A stretch of 64,000 nucleotides of DNA, from contig NZ_JBHFNP010000281.1 in assembly GCF_041929235.1 (NCBI RefSeq), forward strand, positions 87,538 to 151,537. Direction: 5' to 3'. Of this stretch, positions 27,425-36,057 are shown piece after piece; within the stretch, counting starts at the first letter, position 1; each line of letters opens with the position of its first letter. The stretch is from Microseira sp041929235. Its GTDB lineage: Bacteria; Cyanobacteriota; Cyanobacteriia; Cyanobacteriales; Aerosakkonemataceae. A program made the position numbers and the translations under genes. The notes below the pieces were generated by a model. It searched no databases. It was not told the DNA's origin and saw nothing but the letters and a program-made list of their open reading frames with translations.

Positions 27425-27746
27425 AGCGATCCTCCTGCGGAAATGCAAAGCGAAAGATAGCGGCGGTAATATTTTCAATCTCGGTGCATTGTGAAATGCC
27501 CAATTAATGGAAATTACGGGGTCTTTTTCATTCAGTGACGACCTAACTTTAGCGGCTGCTTTAGAACGAACGACGAAAAACAGTTCTCAGTATTACCAAG
27601 CAAGAACGACCCCGTTCACCCGCCACTAATAACCTCCCGAACTCAACGAAGATACCCTGTACGGTCGGCCTGCAACGGGATTGTTAAACCGTATCTCACC
27701 GATCGCTTATGATAAATGCATTCTCGTATGTCTAGGAGTTAAAACC
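27425..27746. other. intergenic stretch without recognised gene
   Basis: I see no reading frame with recognisable motifs and no strong palindromes. It ends with the RBS AGGAG of the next gene. Confidence 0.5.
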
Positions 27747-27965
27747 ATGTCTCTCGCTGAGTTAATTCCTTTGGTGCAAAATCTGAGCCAGTCAGACAAA
27801 CTATCACTTTTCAAATTTCTAGCCGCGCAAATCCCAGATGCTGAACTACAAGTCATTTTTTCTGCATCAGAGTATCCGGTTTGGTCGCCCTACGATGCAA
27901 CGGAAGCGGCAAATATTCTGATGCAGATGATTCAGGATGACCAACAGGGATCAACTCATGCCTAG
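27747..27965 (+). CDS. small protein paired with a retropepsin-like gene
   Basis: 72 residues starting MSLAELIPLVQNLSQSDKL, an N-terminal helix like those of small antitoxin or adaptor proteins, followed by KLSLFKFLAAQI and an acidic tail. AGGAG precedes the ATG by 8 nt. It overlaps the next gene's ATG by 8 bp, indicating coupling. In cyanobacteria such short proteins are often found before retropepsin-like genes. Function unknown. Confidence 0.65.
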   Translation: MSLAELIPLVQNLSQSDKLSLFKFLAAQIPDAELQVIFSASEYPVWSPYDATEAANILMQMIQDDQQGSTHA

Positions 27966-28278
27966 TACAATTGAGTTTCCCTTTTCTGACGATGAAGCAT
28001 TACCCACAATCCCTATCATTCTGAGCCATGCAGGTGTTTCCGTCTCCGGGAATGCACTGCTAGATACTGGGTCTACGGTCAATCTATTACCTTATGACAT
28101 CGGGCTACAATTGGGTGCAATTTGGCAGGAACAAACTGTCCGCTTGCCATTGGCTGGAAATCTTGCAACGGTTGAAGCACGGGGTTTATTTGTGCATGTT
28201 CAAATTGGGAATCTGGAACCACGGCTTTTTCCTAAGCTGCTTGCAGAACATAGAACGTATAACCATAGGAGTCGCTGA
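27958..28278 (+). CDS. retropepsin-like aspartic protease, probably C-terminally truncated
   Basis: 106 residues. NALLDTGSTVNLLP carries the DTGS active site of retroviral-type aspartic proteases, followed by the flap-like ATVEARGLFVHVQIG. Homologues normally continue with a second hydrophobic motif, but here the frame ends AEHRTYNHRSR, running into the 3' end of the convergent methyltransferase gene. So it looks truncated by a rearrangement. Confidence 0.65.
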   Translation: MPSTIEFPFSDDEALPTIPIILSHAGVSVSGNALLDTGSTVNLLPYDIGLQLGAIWQEQTVRLPLAGNLATVEARGLFVHVQIGNLEPRLFPKLLAEHRTYNHRSR

Positions 28279-28984
28279 ATTTTTCAAACAGTCTCATCTC
28301 TTCTTCAGTTTCACGAATAACTGATTGAGTAATTGGGGTGATTTCGATCTGCTGCATCCGCTCGCGGAGCGGTTCATAATAATTGACCCACCAAGCCTGA
28401 CTCGGCAGCCGATGCGTAGAAAGTACGCTAAAGCCAGACCGATTAGCCCGATCGATATTCTCAGCTTCGGTACCCATCCTTGGATAGGCGTTTTGCCAAT
28501 ACGCGATCGCAGGCTCTGGCACATTATCAGTAAACCAACTCATCTCCGATATGACGGCAATGCCGCTGTTGGCAAGAAGCGATCGCCAGATTTTAAGCGC
28601 CTGCTCAAACCCAAGATTATAAGCAGCACCCTCAGACCAAAGCAGGTCAACCGAACCCACTGACCAATCGAGCTTAGCCATGTCACCATGAATTGGAATG
28701 ATTAAATGCTCAAGACCAAGCTGTTTTGCGCGAGCTTTGAGTTCGTCGATAAAAACCGACGAGGCATCTACTGCCATGACAGTGCTTTGGTAGTGTTGTG
28801 CAAGCAGCAATGCACTAGCACCGCTTCCACATCCTAGATCGGCAATTCGCGGCTTGAGAGGCAAAGTAGAAAGATTGCTCAAAATATGGCGCGAGAAGTC
28901 AGAGTCACCTGGACCTTTACGGTCAAGTCCACGGTGTAAATCAGTCAAAGCGGCAACGTACTCAGTTTGAGTGTCTGTATTCAT
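28232..28984 (-). CDS. class I SAM-dependent methyltransferase
   Basis: 250 residues. Motif I is IADLGCGSGASALLLA, motif II MAVDASSVFIDEL and the later DLLWSEGAAYNLGFEQAL is motif IV. It would methylate a small molecule; the WFTDNVPEPAIAYWQ segment is common in cyanobacterial and actinobacterial homologues of unknown substrate. Overlaps the tail of the retropepsin-like gene by 47 bp in the opposite direction. Confidence 0.88.
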   Translation of the reverse strand: MNTDTQTEYVAALTDLHRGLDRKGPGDSDFSRHILSNLSTLPLKPRIADLGCGSGASALLLAQHYQSTVMAVDASSVFIDELKARAKQLGLEHLIIPIHGDMAKLDWSVGSVDLLWSEGAAYNLGFEQALKIWRSLLANSGIAVISEMSWFTDNVPEPAIAYWQNAYPRMGTEAENIDRANRSGFSVLSTHRLPSQAWWVNYYEPLRERMQQIEITPITQSVIRETEEEMRLFEKFSDSYGYTFYVLQAA

Positions 28985-29012
28985 GATTATTTCAATATAA
29001 TATCGTTTCCGT

Positions 29013-29080
29013 TTGCATCGGAATTACTCCGCGCAGGGGCAAGCTTGCAATTAGCAAGAAAGCTAATCATTCCGATGCAA
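29013..29080. repeat. inverted repeat with 12-bp perfect arms
   Basis: TTGCATCGGAAT (29013-29024) and ATTCCGATGCAA (29069-29080) with a 44-bp loop. Lies upstream of the methyltransferase gene. Could be a small palindromic element. Confidence 0.5.
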
Positions 29081-29198
29081 CCGGATTTGATATGACTCGC
29101 GGATTGCATCCGATCGCAAGAGCGATCGCGGGCGTGCTTTAGTGCGATCGCTCCAGTTTACCTTCAAGTCTTATTGTTCGAGCAATGTAGTTTATTTG

Positions 29199-29672
29199 CT
29201 AATTCGTTGGTTTATTGAGCAGCGCCTGAATGATACGACGGGAAATCCGAAAGTTCGTTTGTTGCAACTGTGCGATGGCTTCAGCAAGGTTGATCAAACC
29301 TTGGGCTGCGGCATCATCCAAAATTCCAAGGGTGCCGATTATGGCAATACCACGCTCTTGTGCAATCCGTCGCCCCATGCGCTCATCAATAATCAGCAGA
29401 TCCGCTGGTAGGGTTTGAGCCAGGGTAATCGCTGCCTGTTCTCCAGGATCGAGGATATTGAGGGTTGTATCAATTACGGTAACAGCTTGAACAGTGAGCC
29501 AGGAAGGAGGATTAACAATCCATTGTTGAAGAACGGGTGGTGCATCTGGATCGAGCAGTTCATTCCGAACCACGTCAGGAATGATGATTTGCCGGAATAG
29601 GCGGGGCAGCAGATCGATCTGGTTAATGAGCAATAGATAGTTGATCGGTGAGGCATCGGCAACGACGATCAT
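29199..29672 (-). CDS. DUF3368-type PIN-domain toxin
   Basis: 157 residues beginning MIVVADASPINYLLLINQ, the Asp-Ala-Ser-Pro start of DUF3368 PIN proteins, with further acidic residues in LDPGEQAAITLAQ and LLIIDERMGRRIA. GIAIIGTLGILDDA completes the family pattern. Predicted RNase toxin. It overlaps the upstream UPF0175 gene by 4 bp (ATGA). Confidence 0.85.
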   Translation of the reverse strand: MIVVADASPINYLLLINQIDLLPRLFRQIIIPDVVRNELLDPDAPPVLQQWIVNPPSWLTVQAVTVIDTTLNILDPGEQAAITLAQTLPADLLIIDERMGRRIAQERGIAIIGTLGILDDAAAQGLINLAEAIAQLQQTNFRISRRIIQALLNKPTN

Positions 29673-29947
29673 AAAGCACTACTGGTGGGCTTTGCTCGTA
29701 GCTGCTGGAGGGTTGTGCGATCGCGCTCCAAATCAGCCTCATCATAATGCAAGTCAGCATTGTGCTGTTTCAAAAAGACATCCACTGCCCAGCGAGAGGG
29801 TAGTCCTAGAATACGACCAACTTCAACATGAGTAATTTTTTCAGTTTGGTAAGCTTGTATCACCAGAGCTTCTAGGATCTCACAGGCGAGAAGATCGCGA
29901 TCGAAGTGCTGAATTAGCTCGTCGGGGAGATCGATTGTGATTTGCAT
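29669..29947 (-). CDS. UPF0175 family antitoxin
   Basis: 92 residues: MQITIDLPDELIQHF, a basic helix-turn-helix-like ITHVEVGRILGLPSRWAVD and the acidic tail with DEADLERDRTTLQQL. The standard partner of DUF3368 toxins. Overlap ATGA with the toxin gene supports a functional pair. Confidence 0.87.
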   Translation of the reverse strand: MQITIDLPDELIQHFDRDLLACEILEALVIQAYQTEKITHVEVGRILGLPSRWAVDVFLKQHNADLHYDEADLERDRTTLQQLRAKPTSSAL

Positions 29948-30469
29948 GGTCTAGGCTCCATTTTGAGTGTGTGCGTCAAGTTCAGGATTAATTTAGTGTG
30001 CTAATGGACGTTAGGAGAAAATCTTTAAATAATCTATGAAGACACCTTGACTAATATTCTAGCTGCCATAATTTAGGTGGCTCCAGCCCAGCAGTATTTT
30101 TTGATACAAGTGAGCGTTTTGCGAGGCGCATTTAATGCGGAATTAGCAACTGCTCTGGTTCTAGAGCCACCAGTCAATGATACGGATTTGCATGAAGAAG
30201 CCTTTTACCATCAGTGCGAATTGAGGCAATATTCCAAAGCAAGGGTCGCGGGGGCAAAGGGGTGTGCAGTCCTCTCGATCTGTGAGGGTTAAGGTTTAGG
30301 AGGCGCGATCGCGTTCCTTCTCTCTCTATTTCACATCAGCGCGATCTCTTGGCTTGCTTTCGTGCCGCATCATCAAAGATCGGCAAAAAGATCGGCAAAA
30401 AGATCCCCTAATAAAAGCCACAATCTAGAATATTAAAGTGTTTCAGCCAATTTCCAGATCGGCAATAGA
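29948..30469. other. intergenic stretch with no convincing gene
   Basis: A GTG-started 71-codon frame at 30077-30292 has no recognisable motif and no RBS. The rest is non-coding with a few GCGATC sites. Confidence 0.4.
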
Positions 30470-30745
30470 ATGGCAGAGTCAGCGATTCCCTATCGACATT
30501 ACGAACCCAGTCTGCTCGAACCCGTTCATCCTCAGCGGACTCGGCATTTAGAAGACTTAGCAGTTTCACTGACATCGAAAGCGGGGCAATTGACTCGCGG
30601 ATTGCATCCGATCGTATTGCGATCGGTGCTGAAACGTTTAATCGAACAAGGTTTGCTAGTCGCGGATTCTCCGAAAGGAGCCGTGAGGTTGGGATTTCCG
30701 ACAAAGGCGGTAGAGCAATGGCTCCCGCGATTGCGGGAAGATTAA
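30470..30745 (+). pseudogene. remnant of a Fic family protein (N- and C-terminal parts fused)
   Basis: 91 residues. HLEDLAVSLTSKAGQL resembles the N-terminal helix of large Fic proteins, and KRLIEQGLLVADSPKGAVRL followed by GFPTKAV resembles the winged-helix C-terminus. The Fic core with the HPFxxGNG motif is missing, so it appears to be an internally deleted gene in which both ends are joined. The identification is from memory of the family and needs a search. Confidence 0.45.
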
Positions 30746-30908
30746 TCGAAAAACAGTTGATGGCAGCGCTCGGCAATTTGCGATCGCATCCATTCATGAC
30801 TAGGATCTCTTAGCTTGCGTTCGTGCCACATCATCTGCAATTGTGCCGGAGCAACTTCAATCGGCAGCTCCACAATGTGCAACCTCAGTAGGTGACTGTG
30901 CGATCGCT

Positions 30909-31394
30909 CTAATCTGCTTGGGGGACTTTTGAGAAGATTGCATCGCTGATGGTGCGTCTAGCCACTGGAACAGATAACACTACCGAGGTTGTCACTGTGG
31001 CATAAGGAATAAAACGATCGACCAGTTGCTCCAAGTGATTAACGGATGTAACAACGACCTTCACTAAATAATGATCGCTGCCTGTGACGCGATAGCAGGC
31101 TTCCACCTCTGGAGACTCTTGAATCAGCAAGCGAATTTCATCGCATCGATGCCCAAAGGATTTGATGCTAATGAATGCAGCGATCGCTAATCCCAATTTT
31201 TCTAGATTTAATTCTGCCCGATAGCGAGTAATAATCCCTGCTTCCTCCAAGCGACGCACTCGTTCTGCTACCGCTGGTGAGGATAGCCCAACCCGCTGCC
31301 CCAATTCTTTAAATGGAATGCGGGCATCCTCTTGCAAAATGGCGAGAATTTGCCAACTGGTTTCATCGATCGGTTTGTGAGGATGGGAATTCAT
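30909..31394 (-). CDS. Lrp/AsnC family transcriptional regulator
   Basis: 161 residues. The N-terminal HTH is PFKELGQRVGLSSPAVAERV and the C-terminal RAM ligand domain contains ACYRVTGSDHYLVKVVV. It would bind an amino acid and regulate nearby genes. Divergent from the TauD-type gene with 141 bp between them, so that gene or an adjacent one is a probable target. Confidence 0.9.
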   Translation of the reverse strand: MNSHPHKPIDETSWQILAILQEDARIPFKELGQRVGLSSPAVAERVRRLEEAGIITRYRAELNLEKLGLAIAAFISIKSFGHRCDEIRLLIQESPEVEACYRVTGSDHYLVKVVVTSVNHLEQLVDRFIPYATVTTSVVLSVPVARRTISDAIFSKVPQAD

Positions 31395-31535
31395 GAGGTC
31401 TGAACTCGATAAGGTAAAAGCTGGAAAATACCTTTTTATTTTAGGCCCTATTACTTAATTGCCTATTGTTATCTATTTATTCTGGCTATATAGCTTAATA
31501 TACTGGAAGCATTGAAAAATTGGAACTATCCATCA

Positions 31536-32299
31536 ATGCCGACCCAAACTGAAATCGTGCTTCGCCCACTGACCTCTTTTTTAGGAGCTGAAATTCAGGG
31601 AGTTGATGCGTCAAAGGCACTCTCGACAAATACTCTGACCGGCTTGAATGATGCACTAATAAAGCATCAGCTCCTTGTTCTGCGGCATCAAACTTTAACT
31701 GTCGAACAACAGATCGCCTTTAGTGCCAACTTCGGCAAATTAGAGCAATTTAGTCCTCATCCCAATTACTACAAGTATCCTGAGATCTTTCCAGTATCCA
31801 ATCGGCAAGGAGAAGGCTATTTAAATGTAGGACACTACTGGCATCATGACGGCTCATTTCTAGAAAGGCCAACCTATTGTTTTACTTTCTAAAAGCACCG
31901 CTGCAAGGGGGAGATTTTCTATTCGCCAATATGTATCTGGCATACGAAACGCTACCAGAAAAACTCAAGCAACAAGTGGAATCGCTAGAAACGATTCATC
32001 GCAATGGCGTGGTGCATTCGCTGGTGCGATCGCATCCCATCACAAGACGTAAAGCGCTCTATATCAACATGGGATTGACGGTGGGCATTATAGGATTTTC
32101 CCATAAGGAAAGTGTCTGGTTGATGCGGGATTTGAATCGCCATCTAAATCGTCCAGAATTTGTCTATCGCCACAAATTACAAGTAGGAGATTTAATCATT
32201 TGCGATAATGCCTCTGTGGCTCATTTTGCCACCTATGCAGACCCACAATACCCTCAGCTACAGCACCGAACCACGATTTGTGGAACTGTCCGATTTTAA
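31536..32299 (+). pseudogene. TauD/TfdA family dioxygenase, frameshifted
   Basis: The first frame covers residues 1-118 (SFLGAEIQGVDASKAL, then WHHDGSFLERPT with the first iron ligands) and stops at TAA near 31890. From about 31877 the next frame continues with LKAPLQGGDFLFANMYLAYE through to LQHRTTICGTVRF, which provides the third ligand and the 2-oxoglutarate Arg. One indel near 31880 explains it. Either a pseudogene or an error. Start MPTQTEIV at 31536. Confidence 0.75.
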
Positions 32300-32326
32300 G
32301 AATTGATATATCAGCAAACATCGCTG

Positions 32327-32413
32327 ATGGATTTAAGCCACTTTAAGGTATTTAGCGATGGTTTGTTTGCGATCGCAGCCACTCTTGTAGTTTTGGAAAT
32401 GAGCATAAAATCA
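32327..32413 (+). pseudogene. first helix of a TMEM175/DUF1211 channel, fused in frame to the OYE gene
   Basis: The frame of the OYE gene continues upstream to an ATG at 32327 and reads KVFSDGLFAIAATLVVLEM, the hallmark FSDG helix 1 of TMEM175-type (DUF1211) potassium channels. The rest of that channel is missing. This is 29 codons, in frame with the OYE gene. Confidence 0.6.
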
Positions 32414-33517
32414 ATGACCAAACTCAAATTACTTTCTCCAGCCATTCTCGGCGATTTGGAACTGCCTAATCGCATGATTATGGCACCGCTAACCCGCTGC
32501 CGTGCAGGCGATGGATACATTCCTCAGCCCATGAATGCGATCTACTACGCTCAAAGAGCATCGGCTGGACTAATTATCGCTGAAGCGACCCAAGTTGCTC
32601 GAAACGGCATTGGCTACCCCAATACTCCTGGCATTTACACTTCAGAACAAGTAGAGGGTTGGAAGCAAGTTACTAATGCCGTTCATGCTAGAGGTGGACG
32701 CATCTTTCTTCAACTCTGGCACGCCGGACGAGTTGCTCATCCCTCACTCCTGCCAGCCAATGAAATCCCGATTGCGCCCAGTGCTATTCCAGCGAACTGT
32801 CTGGCAGATACCGCCGAAGGGCAGCAACCTCATGTTACGCCCAGAGCTTTAGAATTGGCAGAAATTCCAGGGATTGTAGAGCAGTTTCGGCAAGGTGCAA
32901 AAAATGCGATCGCTGCTGGATTTGATGGAGTTGAAATTCATAGCGCCAACGGATATTTGCTCGATCAATTTTTGCAAGATAACTCTAATCAGCGATTGGA
33001 TGAATATGGCGGTTCTATCCAAAACCGGGCACGCCTGCTGCTAGAAGTTGTGCAAGCCGCGCTCGAAGTTTGGGGACAAGGAAAAGTTGGTGTCCGATTA
33101 TCACCCAGTAGTTCTTTTAATGATATGAAGGACTCAAATCCAACCGCGACTTTTAGCTATGTTGCTGATGCGCTAAACCAGTTTGGGTTAGCTTATCTCC
33201 ATGTCATTGAGCCGCGCATTCAAGGGAATGTAACAATTACAAATGATGGATCGGGGTTAGGTGTAACATTTTTCCGCAAACTTTTTCAGGGTAAAATTAT
33301 CGCAGCCGGGGGGTATAGCTGCGAAACGGGCGAAGCCGTTTTGCAGAAGAATCATGCTGACTTTATTGCTTACGGTCGTCTATTTCTAGCCAATCCAGAC
33401 TTACCGAAACGCTTTGCAATTAATGCACCTCTCAATCGCTACGATCGAGCCACATTTTACAGCAGTGGCGAACGAGGGTATACAGATTATCCATCCCTCG
33501 ACTTGCTTCATTCTTAA
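32414..33517 (+). CDS. Old Yellow Enzyme family alkene reductase
   Basis: 367 residues from the ATG at 32414. The FMN barrel starts with LPNRMIMAPLTRCRA. The active-site HxxN is in EIHSANGYLLDQFL with the proton-donating Tyr two residues later, and DEYGGSIQNRARLL is the classic family segment. It would reduce activated alkenes such as enones with NADPH. An upstream ATG would add a TMEM175-like helix (see previous entry), so the true start is uncertain. Confidence 0.9.
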   Translation: MTKLKLLSPAILGDLELPNRMIMAPLTRCRAGDGYIPQPMNAIYYAQRASAGLIIAEATQVARNGIGYPNTPGIYTSEQVEGWKQVTNAVHARGGRIFLQLWHAGRVAHPSLLPANEIPIAPSAIPANCLADTAEGQQPHVTPRALELAEIPGIVEQFRQGAKNAIAAGFDGVEIHSANGYLLDQFLQDNSNQRLDEYGGSIQNRARLLLEVVQAALEVWGQGKVGVRLSPSSSFNDMKDSNPTATFSYVADALNQFGLAYLHVIEPRIQGNVTITNDGSGLGVTFFRKLFQGKIIAAGGYSCETGEAVLQKNHADFIAYGRLFLANPDLPKRFAINAPLNRYDRATFYSSGERGYTDYPSLDLLHS

Positions 33518-33661
33518 ATATTTGTAGGATATTTTCTAGCACCTATCGCTATAGATGAAAATAAACTTCAGCATTCGTGCTGGGATCGTTAAACAGATTC
33601 ACCGACAGAAGCACAAAGCGATCGCATCCACTCATGAGCAGGATCTCTTCAACAAGGGTGG

Positions 33662-34450
33662 CTATAGGCGATCGCTAGTCTTGCTAGCAATCGATTTAAG
33701 TTGTTGTTGGCGGTATTGCTTGAGTTGAGTTTGCAGGTTTGGTGGAAATTTTTCCATCGCGTAACGCAATCCCTCGCTGGAAAACTTAGTGCTGTGCGTT
33801 TCGATAAACTCAACAACTGCCTGTCGATCGGCTAAACTGAGTTCCCGCAATGCCCAACCCGTTCCCGTTTGAGCAAAACGTTCCGAAGATTGAATGACAA
33901 TGCCGCAGGTATCGAGTAACATTTGAGTAAATTCGGGGAAGTTGCGATCGCCCTGTTTGGCAAGATTGACAAAACTAACCACAGATGCTCGTTTGCGCCA
34001 CAAATTATCGGCGTTGCACCACTCCATTACTGCCGTTGCACAGGGTTTTCCTTGCTGTTTAATTAAAGGATTTAAAACTTTAACGCAGAACCAATCGCAA
34101 GTATTCCATTCTTTGATGTAACCGCCATCAAATAGTTCGGCAAATTTTGGTAAATCGGATTCCCAATCGATAGATTTGTGCTTCAGCAATACTTCTTGAA
34201 TTATCAGAATCCCAGCTAATTTATCTTCGCCCCAAGGTTCGCGGATTAAAGCTAGCGCGGTATCGAGTTGTTCTGATGACAGTAGATCGATAAAGTTCTC
34301 AGTTTTGATCCAAGCATGAAGAACCGCTCGCACTTGGGGCAGTTTCAAACCGCGAAATGGTAAGGAATGCTTGAGATAAGCTTCCCACCATTCTTTGGTT
34401 TTGCGATCGCCAGCCTCAGCCAGCCGTTCCTGTAAGCGTTCGATGGACAT
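33662..34450 (-). CDS. AlkD-like DNA alkylation repair protein (HEAT-like repeats)
   Basis: 262 residues, helical, with KTKEWWEAYLKHSLPFRGLK near the start, WDTC-like EWNTCDWFCVKVL and WALRELSLADRQAV, features of the AlkD DNA glycosylase family, which removes positively charged alkylated bases. It follows the ArsR-DUF2087 gene by 59 bp and may be co-transcribed with it. Confidence 0.88.
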   Translation of the reverse strand: MSIERLQERLAEAGDRKTKEWWEAYLKHSLPFRGLKLPQVRAVLHAWIKTENFIDLLSSEQLDTALALIREPWGEDKLAGILIIQEVLLKHKSIDWESDLPKFAELFDGGYIKEWNTCDWFCVKVLNPLIKQQGKPCATAVMEWCNADNLWRKRASVVSFVNLAKQGDRNFPEFTQMLLDTCGIVIQSSERFAQTGTGWALRELSLADRQAVVEFIETHSTKFSSEGLRYAMEKFPPNLQTQLKQYRQQQLKSIASKTSDRL

Positions 34451-34509
34451 TTTAAGGCATTATCGCGAAGAGTTAAGGTATTGAAAAGATGCTGACAGAA
34501 TAGGCGAGC

Positions 34510-35106
34510 TTAATTGAAATTTCCCACCTCGCTCAACCATTCCGTTTCCGGTAAACGGCGATAAACATCGCGATCGCGGCTCATCAGCTGATACCCAATA
34601 AATTCCCGTCGCAGGGTGGCACAATCTTCATGGTGTCGCTTCAGTATGGTATTTACTTCTTTCTCCGAATAGTCGCGATCGCATTCAAACTTCTCCACCA
34701 GCCATTTCAACAGCACAAACCGTTTCTTGCGGCTAACGGGAATGCTAGTAATGCGATCGCCCGCGATAAAGGACTGCAACACCGTTGTTTCCCAATTCTT
34801 TGGCTGCACATCTTGGGCTAGGGTTTGCATCTGCTCTGGGGTGAGTAAGTCTCGGCTGAGGTGTTGCAGTTGCTCTAAGTTGAGGCGATAAAGGTGCGTA
34901 TTACCCTGCGGAATCAGGCTAACTAGATTGAGCGCCTTCAGCTTGGCTAGATGGTGGGAAACTGTCGGAGGCTTCAAATCTAGCAATGCCGCCAATTCTT
35001 CTACACTACACTCGCGCTGAGCCAGAACCCCCAACAGCTTAAGCCGACTCTCATTGCTCAAGGCTTTGAAAAAATCCAGTAGAGTTTGCAGATTTTGAGT
35101 TGACAT
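34510..35106 (-). CDS. ArsR-type regulator with DUF2087 domain
   Basis: 198 residues. The N-terminal winged helix is seen as KALSNESRLKLLGVLAQREC and PPTVSHHLAKLKAL; the C-terminal half (SRKKRFVLLKWLVEKFE, YSEKEVNTILKRHHEDCATL) is DUF2087. Lies directly behind two inverted-repeat sites that probably are its operator, so it is likely autoregulated. Upstream of the AlkD-like gene. Confidence 0.9.
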   Translation of the reverse strand: MSTQNLQTLLDFFKALSNESRLKLLGVLAQRECSVEELAALLDLKPPTVSHHLAKLKALNLVSLIPQGNTHLYRLNLEQLQHLSRDLLTPEQMQTLAQDVQPKNWETTVLQSFIAGDRITSIPVSRKKRFVLLKWLVEKFECDRDYSEKEVNTILKRHHEDCATLRREFIGYQLMSRDRDVYRRLPETEWLSEVGNFN

Positions 35107-35110
35107 AAAA

Positions 35111-35150
35111 CTAATTCGATGAGTATCTAATTAGAAGTTTATCAAATTAG
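35111..35150 (-). promoter_or_regulatory. two overlapping operator-like sites upstream of the ArsR gene
   Basis: CTAATT-N12-AATTAG occurs twice with identical geometry (35111-35134 and 35127-35150), overlapping by 8 bp, 4-44 bp upstream of the ATG. The twofold symmetry suits a dimeric winged-helix repressor. Confidence 0.55.
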
Positions 35151-35395
35151 TTTAGCGCTCGCCCATACTTTCTCGATCGGGTTGGTATGCGCGATCGTTT
35201 ATAGTGGTTTGCGAATTCATAGAACTCAGATCTTGCACCTGGGCTAACACCTTAGTTTCTTGCAAATAGCTAAACTTGAAAGGCCAGATTTTTCGTCAAG
35301 AAACAAGGGTTTCAAGGTGTGTTGACAATGGTGCAAGATGTGAGTAGAATAAACTTTATTTTGCATTAGTTAATAGGCCGCGTAAGCGTTGCTCC

Positions 35396-35430
35396 GTTTG
35401 TGTAGCGGCACCCTTAAGGGTGCCCGCACA
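35396..35430. repeat. palindromic repeat with conserved flank and variable core
   Basis: GTTTGTGTAGCGG followed by a core palindrome around CACCCTTAAGGGTG and GCCCGCAC. Same flank as copies near 47395, 49427-49641, 57410 and 57488, but with different cores. The interval 35151-35444 holds nothing else that I recognise. Confidence 0.6.
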
Positions 35431-35444
35431 CTGCTGTTGTGTTG

Positions 35445-35990
35445 TTAACTTGGTGAACTATCTTTAGTGTCGCTCTCGTTTTTAATCAATTCAATAAATT
35501 GCGAAATCTGTTGAGGAGATCTGATGTGATAAACACTTTTTGTACTTTGAACCTGCTGGATATACTCGCGATATCTTGGGGTCAAATATTTGTAACATAG
35601 CCAAAGCACGCGGTAGCTACTCAGCGAACTCTCCCAGATGGGACTATTTTCAGGCCAACCTTCTGGCGGTTTAAAGTGACCGACAATCATACGTTTTGTC
35701 ACCCACCAGAAATGTACAAATAATGGGAGATCGACAAAAACCAAAGTGTCCGCCCGCTCGAGTCGCAGCCAGAGGGTTTCCATGCAACCAAATCCATCAA
35801 TAATCCATCGGTCAGTATCTAAAATTTCCTGATGGGTGCGCTTATATTCTTCTTGTGGAACCTCAGATCCTCCCGGTAAATATTGAATTTTATCTAAGAT
35901 ATAAAGAGGCAAACCTGCGATCTCTGATAATCTCTTGCTTAAAGTTGATTTACCGCCTCCAGCGTTGCCAAATACTGCTACTTTTTTCAT
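35445..35990 (-). CDS. P-loop NTPase, topology-modulation (FlaR)-like kinase
   Basis: 181 residues. VFGNAGGGKSTLSKRL is the Walker A motif, and DRWIIDGFGCMETLWLRLER plus the central ADTLVFVDLP fit the adenylate-kinase-like topology-modulation protein family. Nucleotide kinase activity is likely but its target is unknown. Divergent from the amidase gene. Confidence 0.85.
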   Translation of the reverse strand: MKKVAVFGNAGGGKSTLSKRLSEIAGLPLYILDKIQYLPGGSEVPQEEYKRTHQEILDTDRWIIDGFGCMETLWLRLERADTLVFVDLPLFVHFWWVTKRMIVGHFKPPEGWPENSPIWESSLSSYRVLWLCYKYLTPRYREYIQQVQSTKSVYHIRSPQQISQFIELIKNESDTKDSSPS

Positions 35991-36057
35991 ATCCTCTCTC
36001 TTTTTCAGGTAGTATTGCAGGTTATCAGTCGGACTTACGTATTACCATTACGAATTT

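Noticed and set aside
30077..30292. 71-codon frame with GTG start
   Set aside because: No motif, no RBS, no neighbour link; probably random.
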